DNA from: Calliphora vicina
Taxonomy: Eukaryota > Arthropoda > Insecta > Diptera > Calliphoridae
NCBI RefSeq assembly: GCF_958450345.1
Contig: NC_088782.1
Span: 112,746,358-112,810,357, forward strand
Direction: 5' to 3'
Length of the DNA stretch: 64,000 nucleotides
Part shown: positions 21,838 to 33,555 of the stretch, piece by piece
Layout: every line of letters begins with the position of its first letter
Numbering within the stretch: position 1 is the first letter of the stretch
Made by a program: the position numbers and the translations under genes
Notes under the pieces: generated by a model
The model's input: the letters and a program-made list of their open reading frames with translations, nothing else
The model's database searches: none
What the model was told of the DNA's origin: nothing

Positions 21838-24125
21838 CTATAGTTTCATGCTATTTTATAGAAAACGGTTACTGTTTCATGCTATTTAATAGAAAACGGT
21901 TACTGTTTCATGCTATTTAATAGAAAACGGTTACTGTTTCATGCTATTCTATAGAAAACGGTTACTGTTTCATGCTATTCTATAGAAAACGGTTACTGTT
22001 TCATGCTGTTCTATAGAAACCGGTTTCTATTTCATGCTGTTCTATAGAAACCGGTTTCTATTTCATGCTGTTCTATAGAAACCGGTTTCTATTTCATGCT
22101 ATTCTATAGAAACCGGTTTCTATTTCATGCTATTCTATAGAAACCGGTTTCTATTTCATGCTATTCTATAGAAACCGGTTTCTATTTCATGCTATTCTAT
22201 AGAAACCGGTTTCTATTTCATGCTATTCTATAGAAACCGGTTTCTATTTCATGCTATTCTATAGAAACCGGTTTCTATTTCATGCTATTCTATAGAAACC
22301 GGTTTCTATTTCATGCTATTCTATAGAAACCAGTTTCTATTTCATGCTATTCTATAGAAACCAGTTTCTATTTCATGCTATTCTATAGAAACCAGTTTCT
22401 ATTTCATGCTATTCTATAGAAACCAGTTTCTATTTCATGCTATTCTATAGAAACCAGTTTCTATTTCATGCTATTCTATAGAAACCAGTTTCTATTTCAT
22501 GCTATTCTATAGAAACCAGTTTCTATTTCATGCTATTCTATAGAAACCAGTTTCTATTTCATGCTATTCTATAGAAACCAGTTTCTATTTCATGCTATTC
22601 TATAGAAACCAGTTTCTATTTCATGCTATTCTATAGAAACCAGTTTCTATTTCATGCTATTCTATAGAAACCAGTTTCTATTTCATGCTATTCTATAGAA
22701 ACCAGTTTCTATTTCATGCTATTCTATAGAAACCAGTTTCTATTTCATGCTATTCTATAGAAACCAGTTTCTATTTCATGCTATTCTATAGAAACCAGTT
22801 TCTATTTCATGCTATTCTATAGAAACCAGTTTCTATTTCATGCTATTCTATAGAAACCAGTTTCTATTTCATGCTATTCTATAGAAACCAGTTTCTATTT
22901 CATGCTATTCTATAGAAACCAGTTTCTATTTCATGCTATTCTATAGAAACCAGTTTCTATTTCATGCTATTCTATAGAAACCAGTTTCTATTTCATGCTA
23001 TTCTATAGAAACCAGTTTCTATTTCATGCTATTCTATAGAAACCAGTTTCTATTTCATGCTATTCTATAGAAACCGGTTTCTATTTCATGCTATTCTATA
23101 GAAACCGGTTTCTATTTCATGCTATTCTATAGAAACCGGTTTCTATTTCATGCTATTCTATAGAAACCGGTTTCTGTTTCATGATATTCTATAGAAACCG
23201 GTTTCTGTTTCATGCTATTCTATAGAAACCGGTTTCTGTTTCATGCTATTCTATAGAAACCGGTTACTGTTTCATGCTATTCTATAGAAACAGGTTACTG
23301 TTTCATGCTATTCTATAGAAACCGGTTACTGTTTCATGCTATTCTATAGAAACAGGTTACTGTTTCATGCTATTCTATAGAAACCGGTTACTGTTTCATG
23401 CTATTCTATAGAAACCAGTTTCTATTTCATGCTATTCTATAGAAACCAGTTTCTATTTCATGCTATTCTATAGAAACCAGTTTCTATTTCATGCTATTCT
23501 ATAGAAACCAGTTTCTATTTCATGCTATTCTATAGAAACCAGTTTCTATTTCATGCTATTCTATAGAAACCAGTTTCTATTTCATGCTATTCTATAGAAA
23601 CCAGTTTCTATTTGATGCTATTCTATAGAAACCAGTTTCTATTTGATGCTATTCTATAGAAACCAGTTTCTATTTCATGCTATTCTATAGAAACCAGTTT
23701 CTATTTCATGCTATTCTATAGAAACCAGTTTCTATTTGATGCTATTCTATAGAAACCAGTTTCTATTTCATGCTATTCTATAGAAACCAGTTTCTATTTC
23801 ATGCTATTCTATAGAAACCAGTTTCTATTTCATGCTATTCTATAGAAACCAGTTTCTATTTCATGCTATTCTATAGAAACCAGTTTCTATTTCATGCTAT
23901 TCTATAGAAACCAGTTTCTATTTCATGCTATTCTATAGAAACCGGTTTCTGTTTCATGCTATTCTATAGAAACCGGTTTCTGTTTCATGCTATTCTATAG
24001 AAACCGGTTTCTGTTTCATGCTATTCTATAGAAACCGGTTTCTGTTTCATGCTATTCTATGGAAAACAATTTCTATTTCATGCTATTCTATAGTTAGCGG
24101 TTCCTGTTTCATGCTATTCAATAGA
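21838..24125 (-). repeat. Satellite array II, same 31-bp unit inverted, about 74 copies
   Basis: The unit reads as the reverse complement of arrays I and III (CTATTCTATAGAAACC-GGTTTCTATTTCATG in pieces). Blocks along the array: AACGGTTACTG units at the left edge, CCGG units, about 24 consecutive CCAG units (22320-23060), a short CCGG/ACTG block, more CCAG units including a GATG-for-CATG variant at 23611, 23642 and 23735, then CCGG/CTG units. It decays by 24220. Confidence 0.97.
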
Positions 24126-25954
24126 TATAGATCGATAGTCACTAGGAAATAGTTCCTGAATCATGCTATTCAATAAAAACCGTTTCCTGATTAGTGCTGT
24201 TATATATGAACCGAGGGTTTATATTTCTATTTAGATTCATATTTGTTTATCAAATTAAAATTTTCAATTTTGTTTTATTTTCTTGTCAGTTGCTTCTTGT
24301 TTATAAAATCCAACTTGTTTCCCTTTATCTTGTTAAGAATTAGTGCATTTTGCAGCAAAGAAGTACAAAGATAGAGTGCAGCAGCTGTTGTTGTAGAAAA
24401 TAGAAAGGAAGAGAAGAAATCACCTCTAATTAAAAGTTGTTTCATTTGCCAGCGTTATTTTCGTTTGAGCGTTAGAGAAAAACTTTTTCTATTTCAGCTG
24501 CTTTTTTTCTGTTAAAGGTGCGTAATTAGCTAAACATGGTAATTATGCAAAGCTTGTAGCTGTTTTCTTTTAGCTCCCCTTTTTTTTGGTTAATTTCCCT
24601 AAGTTAGACAATTAGTTTTATATTTTTGGATTTAAAATAAAAGAAAAAATAATGAAATAAAAACAACATCTTTAGATTTCGTGTGACAAAAACGTTGTCA
24701 TTAACTTCAATAAATATTTACCATCATTAAAAAGTTTTGGCAATTTTAAAAACTCAATCAAGTTGCTGTAAATGTTTTATATAGAAATGACAATAATAAA
24801 CAAGTAAGGGGGGGACATAGTACTTGAAAATAAATAAATTGTGTAATTTCTTTTGTAAAATGCGGGCATATGGTAATTTTCTTTTGTAAACTTAAATCTT
24901 GTAATCATTTCAGTTTTGGGAGGCGAAGGATAGATTGAGTGTCAATAAAACAAAAACTTTTTGTTTAAAGTTTCATTTGAGTGATTTCTTTAATTGAATG
25001 GAAGATATTTGAAAACTTGTGTTAATGTTGCTTACCTTAACAGTAAAGTAAGTGATACTAAAAACTTTTGATTAGACCTTTTCCATTAATCCTCTAATTA
25101 AACAAATTTATGAAACAATTAAACTAAAGTAAATAGGAAAATTACTTTTTGGAGGTTTAAGAATAGTATTGAAAATAAAATAGCTTTAAAGGAGAAAATA
25201 TTGATAAACAAAACTAAATATTTCATAAAAATTACTTTAAACCTAATAGCTTATTGTCAATAATCGAATCATGAAATAAACTTTCTCTCATTTATATATC
25301 TAAAATGTTTGTTTTCTAAAAAACCCTCCCAAAAAAAACTCAATCTGTAAATAAATTTAATAATAAATTATCTAATTTTAAGTAACATTTCAACACAGAT
25401 GGTGTTTTTCTCTATACAAACAAATAAACCATCACAAAAACAAAAATAATCATCAATTTTGCACATCTTTTCTAATATCAATAGCACAAAAAATATATAT
25501 AAATTGGCATTATAGATTTCGGTAACTGATAAATAAATAAAAAAAAACAAGCTCAACAACAACGAGCACTGAAGGGAGGTTACAGGGATAATGGACAAGT
25601 AGCAGAAGATAAAATAAATAGAAATCATCATTATCATCGTCATCATCGCTAAATAAAATATTGTAAATTTATAAAATGGTCATACAGATGCTACAACCAT
25701 GAGCATAGATGATAGAAATATTCTTTCTGTACGGTTGTCAAGTGTGAAAAACACGATTTCAAAACAGATTTGACAAAAAGAAGTGTCTGACAAAGCATGC
25801 AGCAGTAACAAACATTTACTGAAGTAAATGATGGAAAATATGAATATTTTGATTGATTTATGGAAGTTTAATGAAAAAGCAACAAAGTAAATGTGTTTTT
25901 ATAAAAATGCACAATAGACATGCGAGGATGGTTATAAAAGCTAGAATAAAATGA
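24126..25954. other. Spacer between arrays II and III, no gene seen
   Basis: AT-rich. 'aataaacaagtaaggggggg' at about 24797 may be a worn Helentron terminus. The ORF at 25368-25646 (minus) is low-complexity and not credible. Confidence 0.4.
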
Positions 25955-28900
25955 CACAGAAACCGGTTTCTATAGAATAGCATGAAATAGAAACCCGGTT
26001 TCTATAGAATAGCATGAAATAGAAACCCGGTTTCTATAGAATAGCATGAAATAGAAACCCGGTTTCTATAGAATAGCATGAAATAGAAACCCGGTTTCTA
26101 TAGAATAGCATGAAATAGAAACCCGGTTTCTATAGAATAGCATGAAATAGAAACCCGGTTTCTATAGAATAGCATGAAATAGAAACCCGGTTTCTATAGA
26201 ATAGCATGAAATAGAAACCCGGTTTCTATAGAATAGCATGAAACAGAAACCGGTTTCAATAGAGTAGCATGAAACAGAAACCGGTTTCTATAGAATAGCA
26301 TGAAACAGAAACCGGTTTCTATAGAATAGCATGAAACAGAAACCGTTTTCTATAGAATAGCATGAAACAGAAACCGGTTTCTATAGAATAGCATGAAACA
26401 GAAACCGGTTTCTATAGAATAGCATGAAACAGAAACCGGTTTCTATAGAATAGCATGAAACAGAAACCGGTTTCTATAGAATAGCATGAAACAGAAACCG
26501 GTTTCTATAGAATAGCATGAAACAGAAACCGGTTTCTATAGAATAGCATGAAACAGAAACCGGTTTCTATAGAATAGCATGAAACAGAAACCGGTTTCTA
26601 TAGAATAGCATGAAACAGAAACCGGTTTCTATAGAATAGCATGAAACAGAAACCGGTTTCAATAGAGTAGCATGAAACAGAAACCGGTTTCTATAGAATA
26701 GCATGAAACAGAAACCGGTTTCTATAGAATAGCATGAAACAGAAACCGGTTTCTATAGAATAGCATGAAACAGAAACCGTTTTCTATAGAATAGCATGAA
26801 ACAGAAACCGGTTTCTATAGAATAGCATGAAACAGAAACCGGTTTCTATAGAATAGCATGAAACAGAAACCGGTTTCTATAGAATAGCATGAAACAGAAA
26901 CCGGTTTCTATAGAATAGCATGAAACAGAAACCGGTTTCTATAGAATAGCATGAAACAGAAACCGGTTTCTATAGAATAGCATGAAACAGAAACCGGTTT
27001 CTATAGAATAGCATGAAACAGAAACCGGTTTCTATAGAATAGTATGAAACAGAAACCGGTTTCTATAGAATAGCATGAAACAGAAACCGGTTTCTATAGA
27101 ATAGCATGAAACAGAAACCGGTTTCTATAGAATAGCATGAAACAGAAACCGGTTTCTATAGAATAGCATGAAACAGAAACCGGTTTCTATAGAATAGCAT
27201 GAAACAGAAACAGGTTTCTATAGAATAGCATGAAACAGAAACTGGTTTCTATAGAATAGCATGAAACAGAAACCGGTTTCTATAGAATAGCATGAAACAG
27301 AAACCGGTTTCTATAGAATAGCATGAAACAGAAACCGGTTTCTATAGAATAGCATGAAACAGAAACCGGTTTCTATAGAATAGCATGAAACAGAAACCGG
27401 TTTCAATAGAATAGCATGAAACAGAAACCGGTTTCAATAGAATAGCATGAAACAGAAACCAGTTTCTATAGAATAGCATGAAACAGAAACCGGTTTCTAT
27501 AGAAGAATGAAACAGAAACCGGTTTCTATAGAATAGCATGAAACAGAAACCGGTTTCTATAGAATAGCATGAAACAGAAACCGGTTTCAATAGAGTAGCA
27601 TGAAACAGAAACCGGTTTCTATAGAATAGCATGAAACAGAAACCGTTTTCTATAGAATAGCATGAAACAGAAACCGGTTTCTATAGAATAGCATGAAACA
27701 GAAACCGGTTTCTATAGAATAGCAAGAAACAGAAACCGGTTTCTATAGAATAGCATGAAACAGAAACCGGTTTCCATAGAATAGCATGAAACAGAAACCG
27801 GTTTCTATAGAATAGCATGAAACAGAAACCGGTTTCTATAGAATAGCATGAAACAGAAACCGGTTTCTATAGAATAGCATGAAACAGAAACCGGTTTCTA
27901 TAGAATAGCATGAAACAGAAACCGGTTTCTATAGAATAGCATGAAACAGAAACCGGTTTCTATAGAATAGCATGAAACAGAAACCGGTTTCCATAGAATA
28001 GCATGAAACAGAAACCGGTTTCTATAGAATAGCATGAAACAGAAACCGGTTTCTATAGAATAGCATGAAACAGAAACCGGTTTCTATAGAATAGCATGAA
28101 ACAGAAACCGGTTTCTATAGAATAGCATGAAACAGAAACCGGTTTCTATAGAATAGCATGAAACAGAAACCGGTTTCTATAGAATAGCATGAAACAGAAA
28201 CCGGTTTCTATAGAATAGCATGAAACAGAAACCGGTTTCTATAGAATAGCATGAAACAGAAACCGGTTTCTATAGAATAGCATGAAACAGAAACCGGTTT
28301 CTATAGAATAGCATGAAACAGAAACCGGTTTCTATAGAATAGCATGAAACAGAAACCGGTTTCTATAGAATAGCATGAAACAGAAACCGGTTTCTATAGA
28401 ATAGCATGAAACAGAAACCGGTTTCTATAGAATAGCATGAAACAGAAACCGGTTTCTATAGAATAGCATGAAACAGAAACCGGTTTCTATAGAATAGCAT
28501 GAAACAGAAACCGGTTTCTATAGAATAGCATGAAACAGAAACCGGTTTCTATAGAATAGCATGAAACAGAAACCGGTTTCTATAGAATAGCATGAAACAG
28601 AAACCGGTTTCTATAGAATAGCATGAAACAGGAATCGGTTTCTATAGAATAGCATGAAACAGAAACCGGTTTCTATAGAATAGCATGAAACAGAAACCGG
28701 TTTCTATAGAATAGCATGAAACAGGAATCGGTTTCTATAGAATAGCATGAAACAGAAACCGGTTTCTATAGAATAGCATGAAATAGAAACCCGGTTTCTA
28801 TAGAATAGCATGAAATAGAAACCCGGTTTCTATAGAATAGCATGAAATAGAAACCCGGTTTCTATAGAATAGCATGAAATAGAAACCCGGTTTCTATAGA

Positions 28901-29413
28901 ATAGCATGAAATAGAAACCCGGTTTCTATAGAATAGCATGAAATAGAAACCCGGTTTCTATAGAATAGCATGAAATAGAAACCCGGTTTCTATAGAATAG
29001 CATGAAATAGAAACCCGGTTTCTATAGAATAGCATGAAATAGAAACCCGGTTTCTATAGAATAGCATGAAATAGAAACCCGGTTTCTATAGAATAGCATG
29101 AAATAGAAACCCGGTTTCTATGTGTGAATTTGAGCATGAAATAGAAACCCGGTTTCTATGTGTGAATTTGAGCATGAAATAGAAACCCGGTTTCTATAGA
29201 ATAGCATGAAATAGAAACCCGGTTTCTATAGAATAGCATGAAATAGAAACCCGGTTTCTATAGAATAGCATGAAATAGAAACCCGGTTTCTATAGAATAG
29301 CATGAAACAGAAACCGGTTTCTATAGAATAGCATGAAACAGGAACCGTTTTCTATAGAATAGCATGAAACAGGAACCGTTTTCTATAGAATAGCATGAAT
29401 CTGGAACGGGTTC
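25955..29413 (+). repeat. Satellite array III, 31/32-bp unit, about 110 copies
   Basis: Same orientation as array I. Edge blocks (25985-26230 and 28780-29310) use a 32-bp unit with an extra C (AAACCCGGTTTC), which offsets the palindrome; the centre uses 31-bp CAG/CCGG units. A variant TTTCAATAGAGTAG lies at 26256, 26659 and 27587; the first two are 403 bp (13 units) apart and the last two 928 bp apart, which equals 30 units less a 2-bp deletion near 27505. Two 38-bp units at 29119-29172 contain foreign sequence TATGTGTGAATTTGAG. Confidence 0.97.
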
Positions 29414-31043
29414 ATATTGTTTTTTTATAAAATTTTTAAAAACTTGTATTTATATCTGTGTGTGCCACCCTTTATAATGACTATAAGTTATTTCAGTTAC
29501 TCCTGACAATGAATCAGGCGATTATGATGAACGAACAAAATCAAATGAAACGAATCAAAATGTTTTTGGGTTTTTTGCTCTGTGCTGCTTAAATATTGTT
29601 ACATTGAGACCACATACTGCTAAACGGAAGTAGAACCAGCTCATACAACAGCAACAATAATAAAAACTAAATCGTTATTGTTGTGATTATAGCCAGGGTA
29701 TGTGTTATGCAACATTTCGTTGCTGTTTTTCTCTTTGGTTGGTCGTCACAACTGTGACCCTCTGAACAAACAGCTTAACGGGTGGTAAAATACACACGAT
29801 TATTTGTGAAGCCAAACAGAGGCAGTAACAATAACACAATAAGAGAGAGAAAAAAATGAATAACGCAATGTGATTTTATTTCTTCATCCTTTTGAGGCAC
29901 ATACACGGACACATTGCAGCTTCCTTTTTCATTCATTATCATTTGAAGTGTATGAGTTTGTTTTGGTGGAATGTATGTGTGAATTTGAGTTAATTTTTTG
30001 GTAAACAGTGGGTCTTTGGTAAATTTAAATTATAATAAATATAGAAAAATAAACTGCGAATTTTAAATAATCATGTAAATATTTTTACATGATTCTTCTG
30101 AAATATTCTGAAAGCTCTTTTTTCTACAGAGATAGTTTAAATTTGTTTTTATTATTTTGCGAGTAGTCCTACTGTGCTGTCTATTTAGTAGCATGAAACC
30201 AACTAACTGACTGACATTCGGTTATGGTAACTGACATGCCCTGACAACAATCGTATGTTTAAAAATATTAATAACAATACGAATATTTCATGAGGGAAGG
30301 GGGGCAACAGCGTTTATTTTTGCTAAAAATGATAAATGATCATTAAAGTTGTGGCAGCAGTGGCATTAGTAGTGGTATGTACTTGTACTTTCTGTTTTTT
30401 TTTCATATTTTTTGGTTGGCTACTAACACTGTGAATAGTGTATTGATGTCTAAATGTGTATGGGAGTGTGTGTTTGCCTCAAAATTCCTTGTGTTTCGTG
30501 TACTATGCGTTTATGTTGCATAAAGAGAAAAAAAGACTTATTTCTGCTTGCCACTTAACTAAATCCTTGATGAATGATGTTTCACAAGTGATAAAGCATA
30601 AAAACTAATATTAAATATTATTAATGTCTATACTAGAACTAACTAACACTATAAAATATACAATCGCACACATAGACCAACACTCGTTTAAGTATGTATT
30701 ATTTATATGAAAATGTATTTAATTGAAATTTATATGAAATATATCTTTTTACTAAATGTAACTGAATTTAACAGAAATTTTTGTGAGGAAAATATATCGA
30801 CGACATCTATCCAAAATGGTTTATGTGCAAAATCCTGATTGTTCAAGAGAAGAAAAAAACTATTTAATTCTCTAAGTTGAGAGTATTTTATTTAACAAAT
30901 CGATCTTCTACAATATGATAGATTGGCTTCTACTAATTCCCTAAAATATAAATTATAAAATAAAACCCGTTATTCGCATTTGGTCTTAAAAAATTTTCGA
31001 TGTAAATATTCAAATGAGTAGATAAACCATTTGGTTTGAAAAA
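29414..31043. other. Unique sequence after array III, no gene seen
   Basis: Higher complexity than most of the window but no convincing exon, splice pair or RNA gene. The word TATGTGTGAATTTGAG at 29974-29989 is shared with two units of array III. Confidence 0.4.
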
Positions 31044-31827
31044 ACAAGTAAGAAAGTAAAGTCGGTCAAGCCCGACCATATGATACCCTACACCAATCTA
31101 ATTATGTACCAATCGCAACAAAATTAGGTTGCATGACTTCTGTATATATGAAACCTATTTGTCTTGAATTTTATTAGAATACCAACATTTTTAAGAAATC
31201 TACACTCATTAAAATGATTTTCGGAAGTGGGCCTTATATGGGGGCTATGACCAATTATGGAGCGATCACCATGAAATTAGGTTGTGTGATTTATGTCTAT
31301 ATGAAAGTTTACTATATTGAATTTTGTGAGTATACCAAAATTTTTAAGCGATTTATGCACGTTAAAGTGATTTTCGGAAGCGGGTCTATATGGTAGCTAT
31401 GACTAATTATGGACCGATCGTAACGAAATTTGATGACATGAATTTTGTGTATATAAAACTTATTTGGAGCGGAATTTGTGGAGATACATATATAAATTAA
31501 ACATTTATGACCGATGAAGTCCAATTTCGGGAGGACATTTGTATGGGGGCTAGGTGAAATAATAGACCGATTTCAGCCAGTTTCAATAGGCTTGGTCCTT
31601 GGGCCGAAGAAATAATATGTAACAAATTTGATCGAAATATCTTCAAAATTTCGACCTGTACTCTGCACACAAGATTTACATGGACAGCCAGCCAGCCAGA
31701 CGGACGGACATCGTTTAATCGACTCAGAAAGTGATTCTAAGTCGATCGGTATACTTTAAGGTAGATGTTAGACCAATATTTTTGGGCGTTACAAACATCC
31801 GCACAAACGCATAATAACCTCCCCACG
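31044..31827 (+). mobile_element. Family A Helentron, 3' end replaced
   Basis: Starts ACAAGTAAGAAAGTAAAG with a weakened hairpin (AGTCGG...CCGACC). The body modules and the (GGAC)n tract run to 'cgcataataacctccccac', where the normal 3' hairpin should begin. Instead the sequence jumps to an inverted piece of the same family (next entry). Confidence 0.8.
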
Positions 31828-31931
31828 ATTAAGCGATGTCCGTCCGTCCGTCCGTCTGGTCGGCTGGCTGGCTGGCTGTCCATGTAAACCGTGTGCGCAG
31901 AGTACAGGTCGCAATTTTGAAGATATTTCGA
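31828..31931 (-). mobile_element. Inverted Helentron fragment joined to the preceding copy
   Basis: 'aagcgatgtccgtccg' through 'ttttgaagatatttcga' matches the interior of family A in the opposite orientation. It starts in the microsatellite and stops abruptly at 31931. Confidence 0.75.
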
Positions 31932-32262
31932 GGGAAATACGAGTGAGGGAAATACGAGTGATCACTGATTATTGCTCTTTTTCTTCTAGGACTTCTTAAT
32001 AAGGATCTATGAGTGATTTTAGATTTTTCATATAAAAATCGATATTTGGTGGGAAATATGTGTGATCACAGATTATTGCCCTTTTTCCTCTAGGACCTCT
32101 TAATAAGGGTCTATGAGTGATTTTAGATTTTTCATATAAAAATCGATATTTGGTGGGAAATATAAGTAATCACAGATTATTGTAATATCTAAAAGTGAGT
32201 TTAGATTTTTCTTATAATAGTCGATATTTGGTGGTAAATATGAGTGATCACAGATTATTGCC
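31932..32262 (+). repeat. 104-bp tandem repeat, about three and a half units
   Basis: The word ATCACNGATTATTG recurs at 31961, 32065, 32169 and 32247 (spacing 104, 104, 78). Each unit has 'cgatatttggtggg' and 'gatttttc'. The first unit abuts the inverted Helentron fragment. Confidence 0.9.
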
Positions 32263-32810
32263 ACAAATATTTTATTCTCAAAACTAAATTTTTTTCACCA
32301 CTTTTCGTTCACTTTTGAATCATTGTGTTTTTGTTATTATTTAAATTTTACAATTTAGTGAAGTAATGGATAATTTTCTTATAGAATGCGTCCGAAATGA
32401 TGGAAGGTAAGTGATGGTATTTTTGGAAAGCAGTAATTTAAGTTTATTTTCGCAAAATATTTAGGTTTTAATTTATCCAAAACTTGCTCCATAACCCCCG
32501 CACACCGCTATTTAAACTCATATTAAAATAAAAAATAAAATTACAAATTAAAATCTGCATAATATATTTAAAATTTGTAGCATACTTAACATATGTATGA
32601 CCTTTTTTGCGAGATACATCAGCATGATAAGAACGAGTGCATTAAAAGTATATAAAACACAAACAAAAAATTATGCAGAGAAACTTTCAGTTGCAACTAC
32701 AAACATACGAGCACTTTAGCATGTGGAACTAATTGACATTTTATTACCGAGTTAAAGTTGAGTTTTATAATGCAATTTTTCTCTTATATATTAAACTCAT
32801 ATGTCGTTTG
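32263..32810. other. Unassigned gap
   Basis: AT-rich; no feature recognised. Confidence 0.4.
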
Positions 32811-33555
32811 TTTTTATACCCTACACCACCATAGTGTGGAGGGTATTATGCGTTTGTGCAGATGTTTGTAACGCCCAAAAATATTAGTCTAACACCCACC
32901 TTAAAGTATACCGATCGACTTAGAATCACTTTCTGAGTCGACTAAGCGATGTCCGTCCGTCCGTCTGGTCGGCTGGCTGGCTGGCTGGCCATGTAAACCT
33001 TGTGCGTAGAGTACATTTTGAAGATATTTCGATTAAATTTGGTACATAGTATATTGTTGGCTCAAGGACCAAGCCTATTGAAACTGGCTGAAATCAGTCC
33101 ACTATTTCACCTAGCCCCCATACTAATGTCCTCCCGAAATTGGACTTTATCGGTCATAAATGTTTAATTTATATATGTATCTCCACAAGTTCCGCTCCAA
33201 ATAAGTTTAATATACACAAAATTTATGTCACCAAATTTTGTTACGATCGGTCCATAATTAGTCATAGCTCCCATACAGATTCGCTTCCGAAAATCTCTTT
33301 AACGTGCATAAATCGCTTAAAAATGTTGGTAAACACACAAAATTCAACATAGTTAACTTTAATATAAACATAAATCACACGACCTAATTTCATGGTGATC
33401 GGTCTATAATTGGTCATAGCCCCCATATAACCCCACTTCCGAAAATCACTCAAAAATATAAATTATTGAAATTTTAAAAGAAAACTTTTTTTGGCTATTT
33501 TACTTAGTGTTGGGTATTATAGGTCGGGCTTGACCGACCATACTTTCTTACTTGT
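32811..33555 (-). mobile_element. Family A Helentron, near full length
   Basis: Reverse orientation. The 3' end (left) is TTTTTATACCCTACACCACC with the hairpin partner GTGTGGAGGGTATTA. Then come the (GTCC)n/(GGCT)n tract, body modules and 5' terminus ACAAGTAAGAAAGTATGG at the right. A good reference copy for the family in this window (about 745 bp). The short ORFs it carries recur in every copy and are not genes. Confidence 0.9.

Noticed and set aside
24797..24830. Helentron 5' end (ACAAGTAAGG)
   Set aside because: Only about ten bases match and no hairpin or body modules follow; kept only as a remark.
25368..25646. 92-codon minus-strand ORF rich in hydrophobic residues
   Set aside because: AT-rich low-complexity sequence; the hydrophobic look follows from T-rich codons, with no family match.
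27342..27632. 96-codon minus-strand ORF
   Set aside because: Entirely coded by the 31-bp satellite; the repeated FCFMLFYRNR peptide is a by-product of the unit.
15279..29413. CRISPR-like regular repeats
   Set aside because: Units are directly abutting 31/32-mers with no unique spacers, in a fly-like genome; this is satellite DNA.
29414..31043. Possible host exons in the more complex sequence after array III
   Set aside because: No ORF above about 60 codons and no motif; calling exons here would be guesswork.
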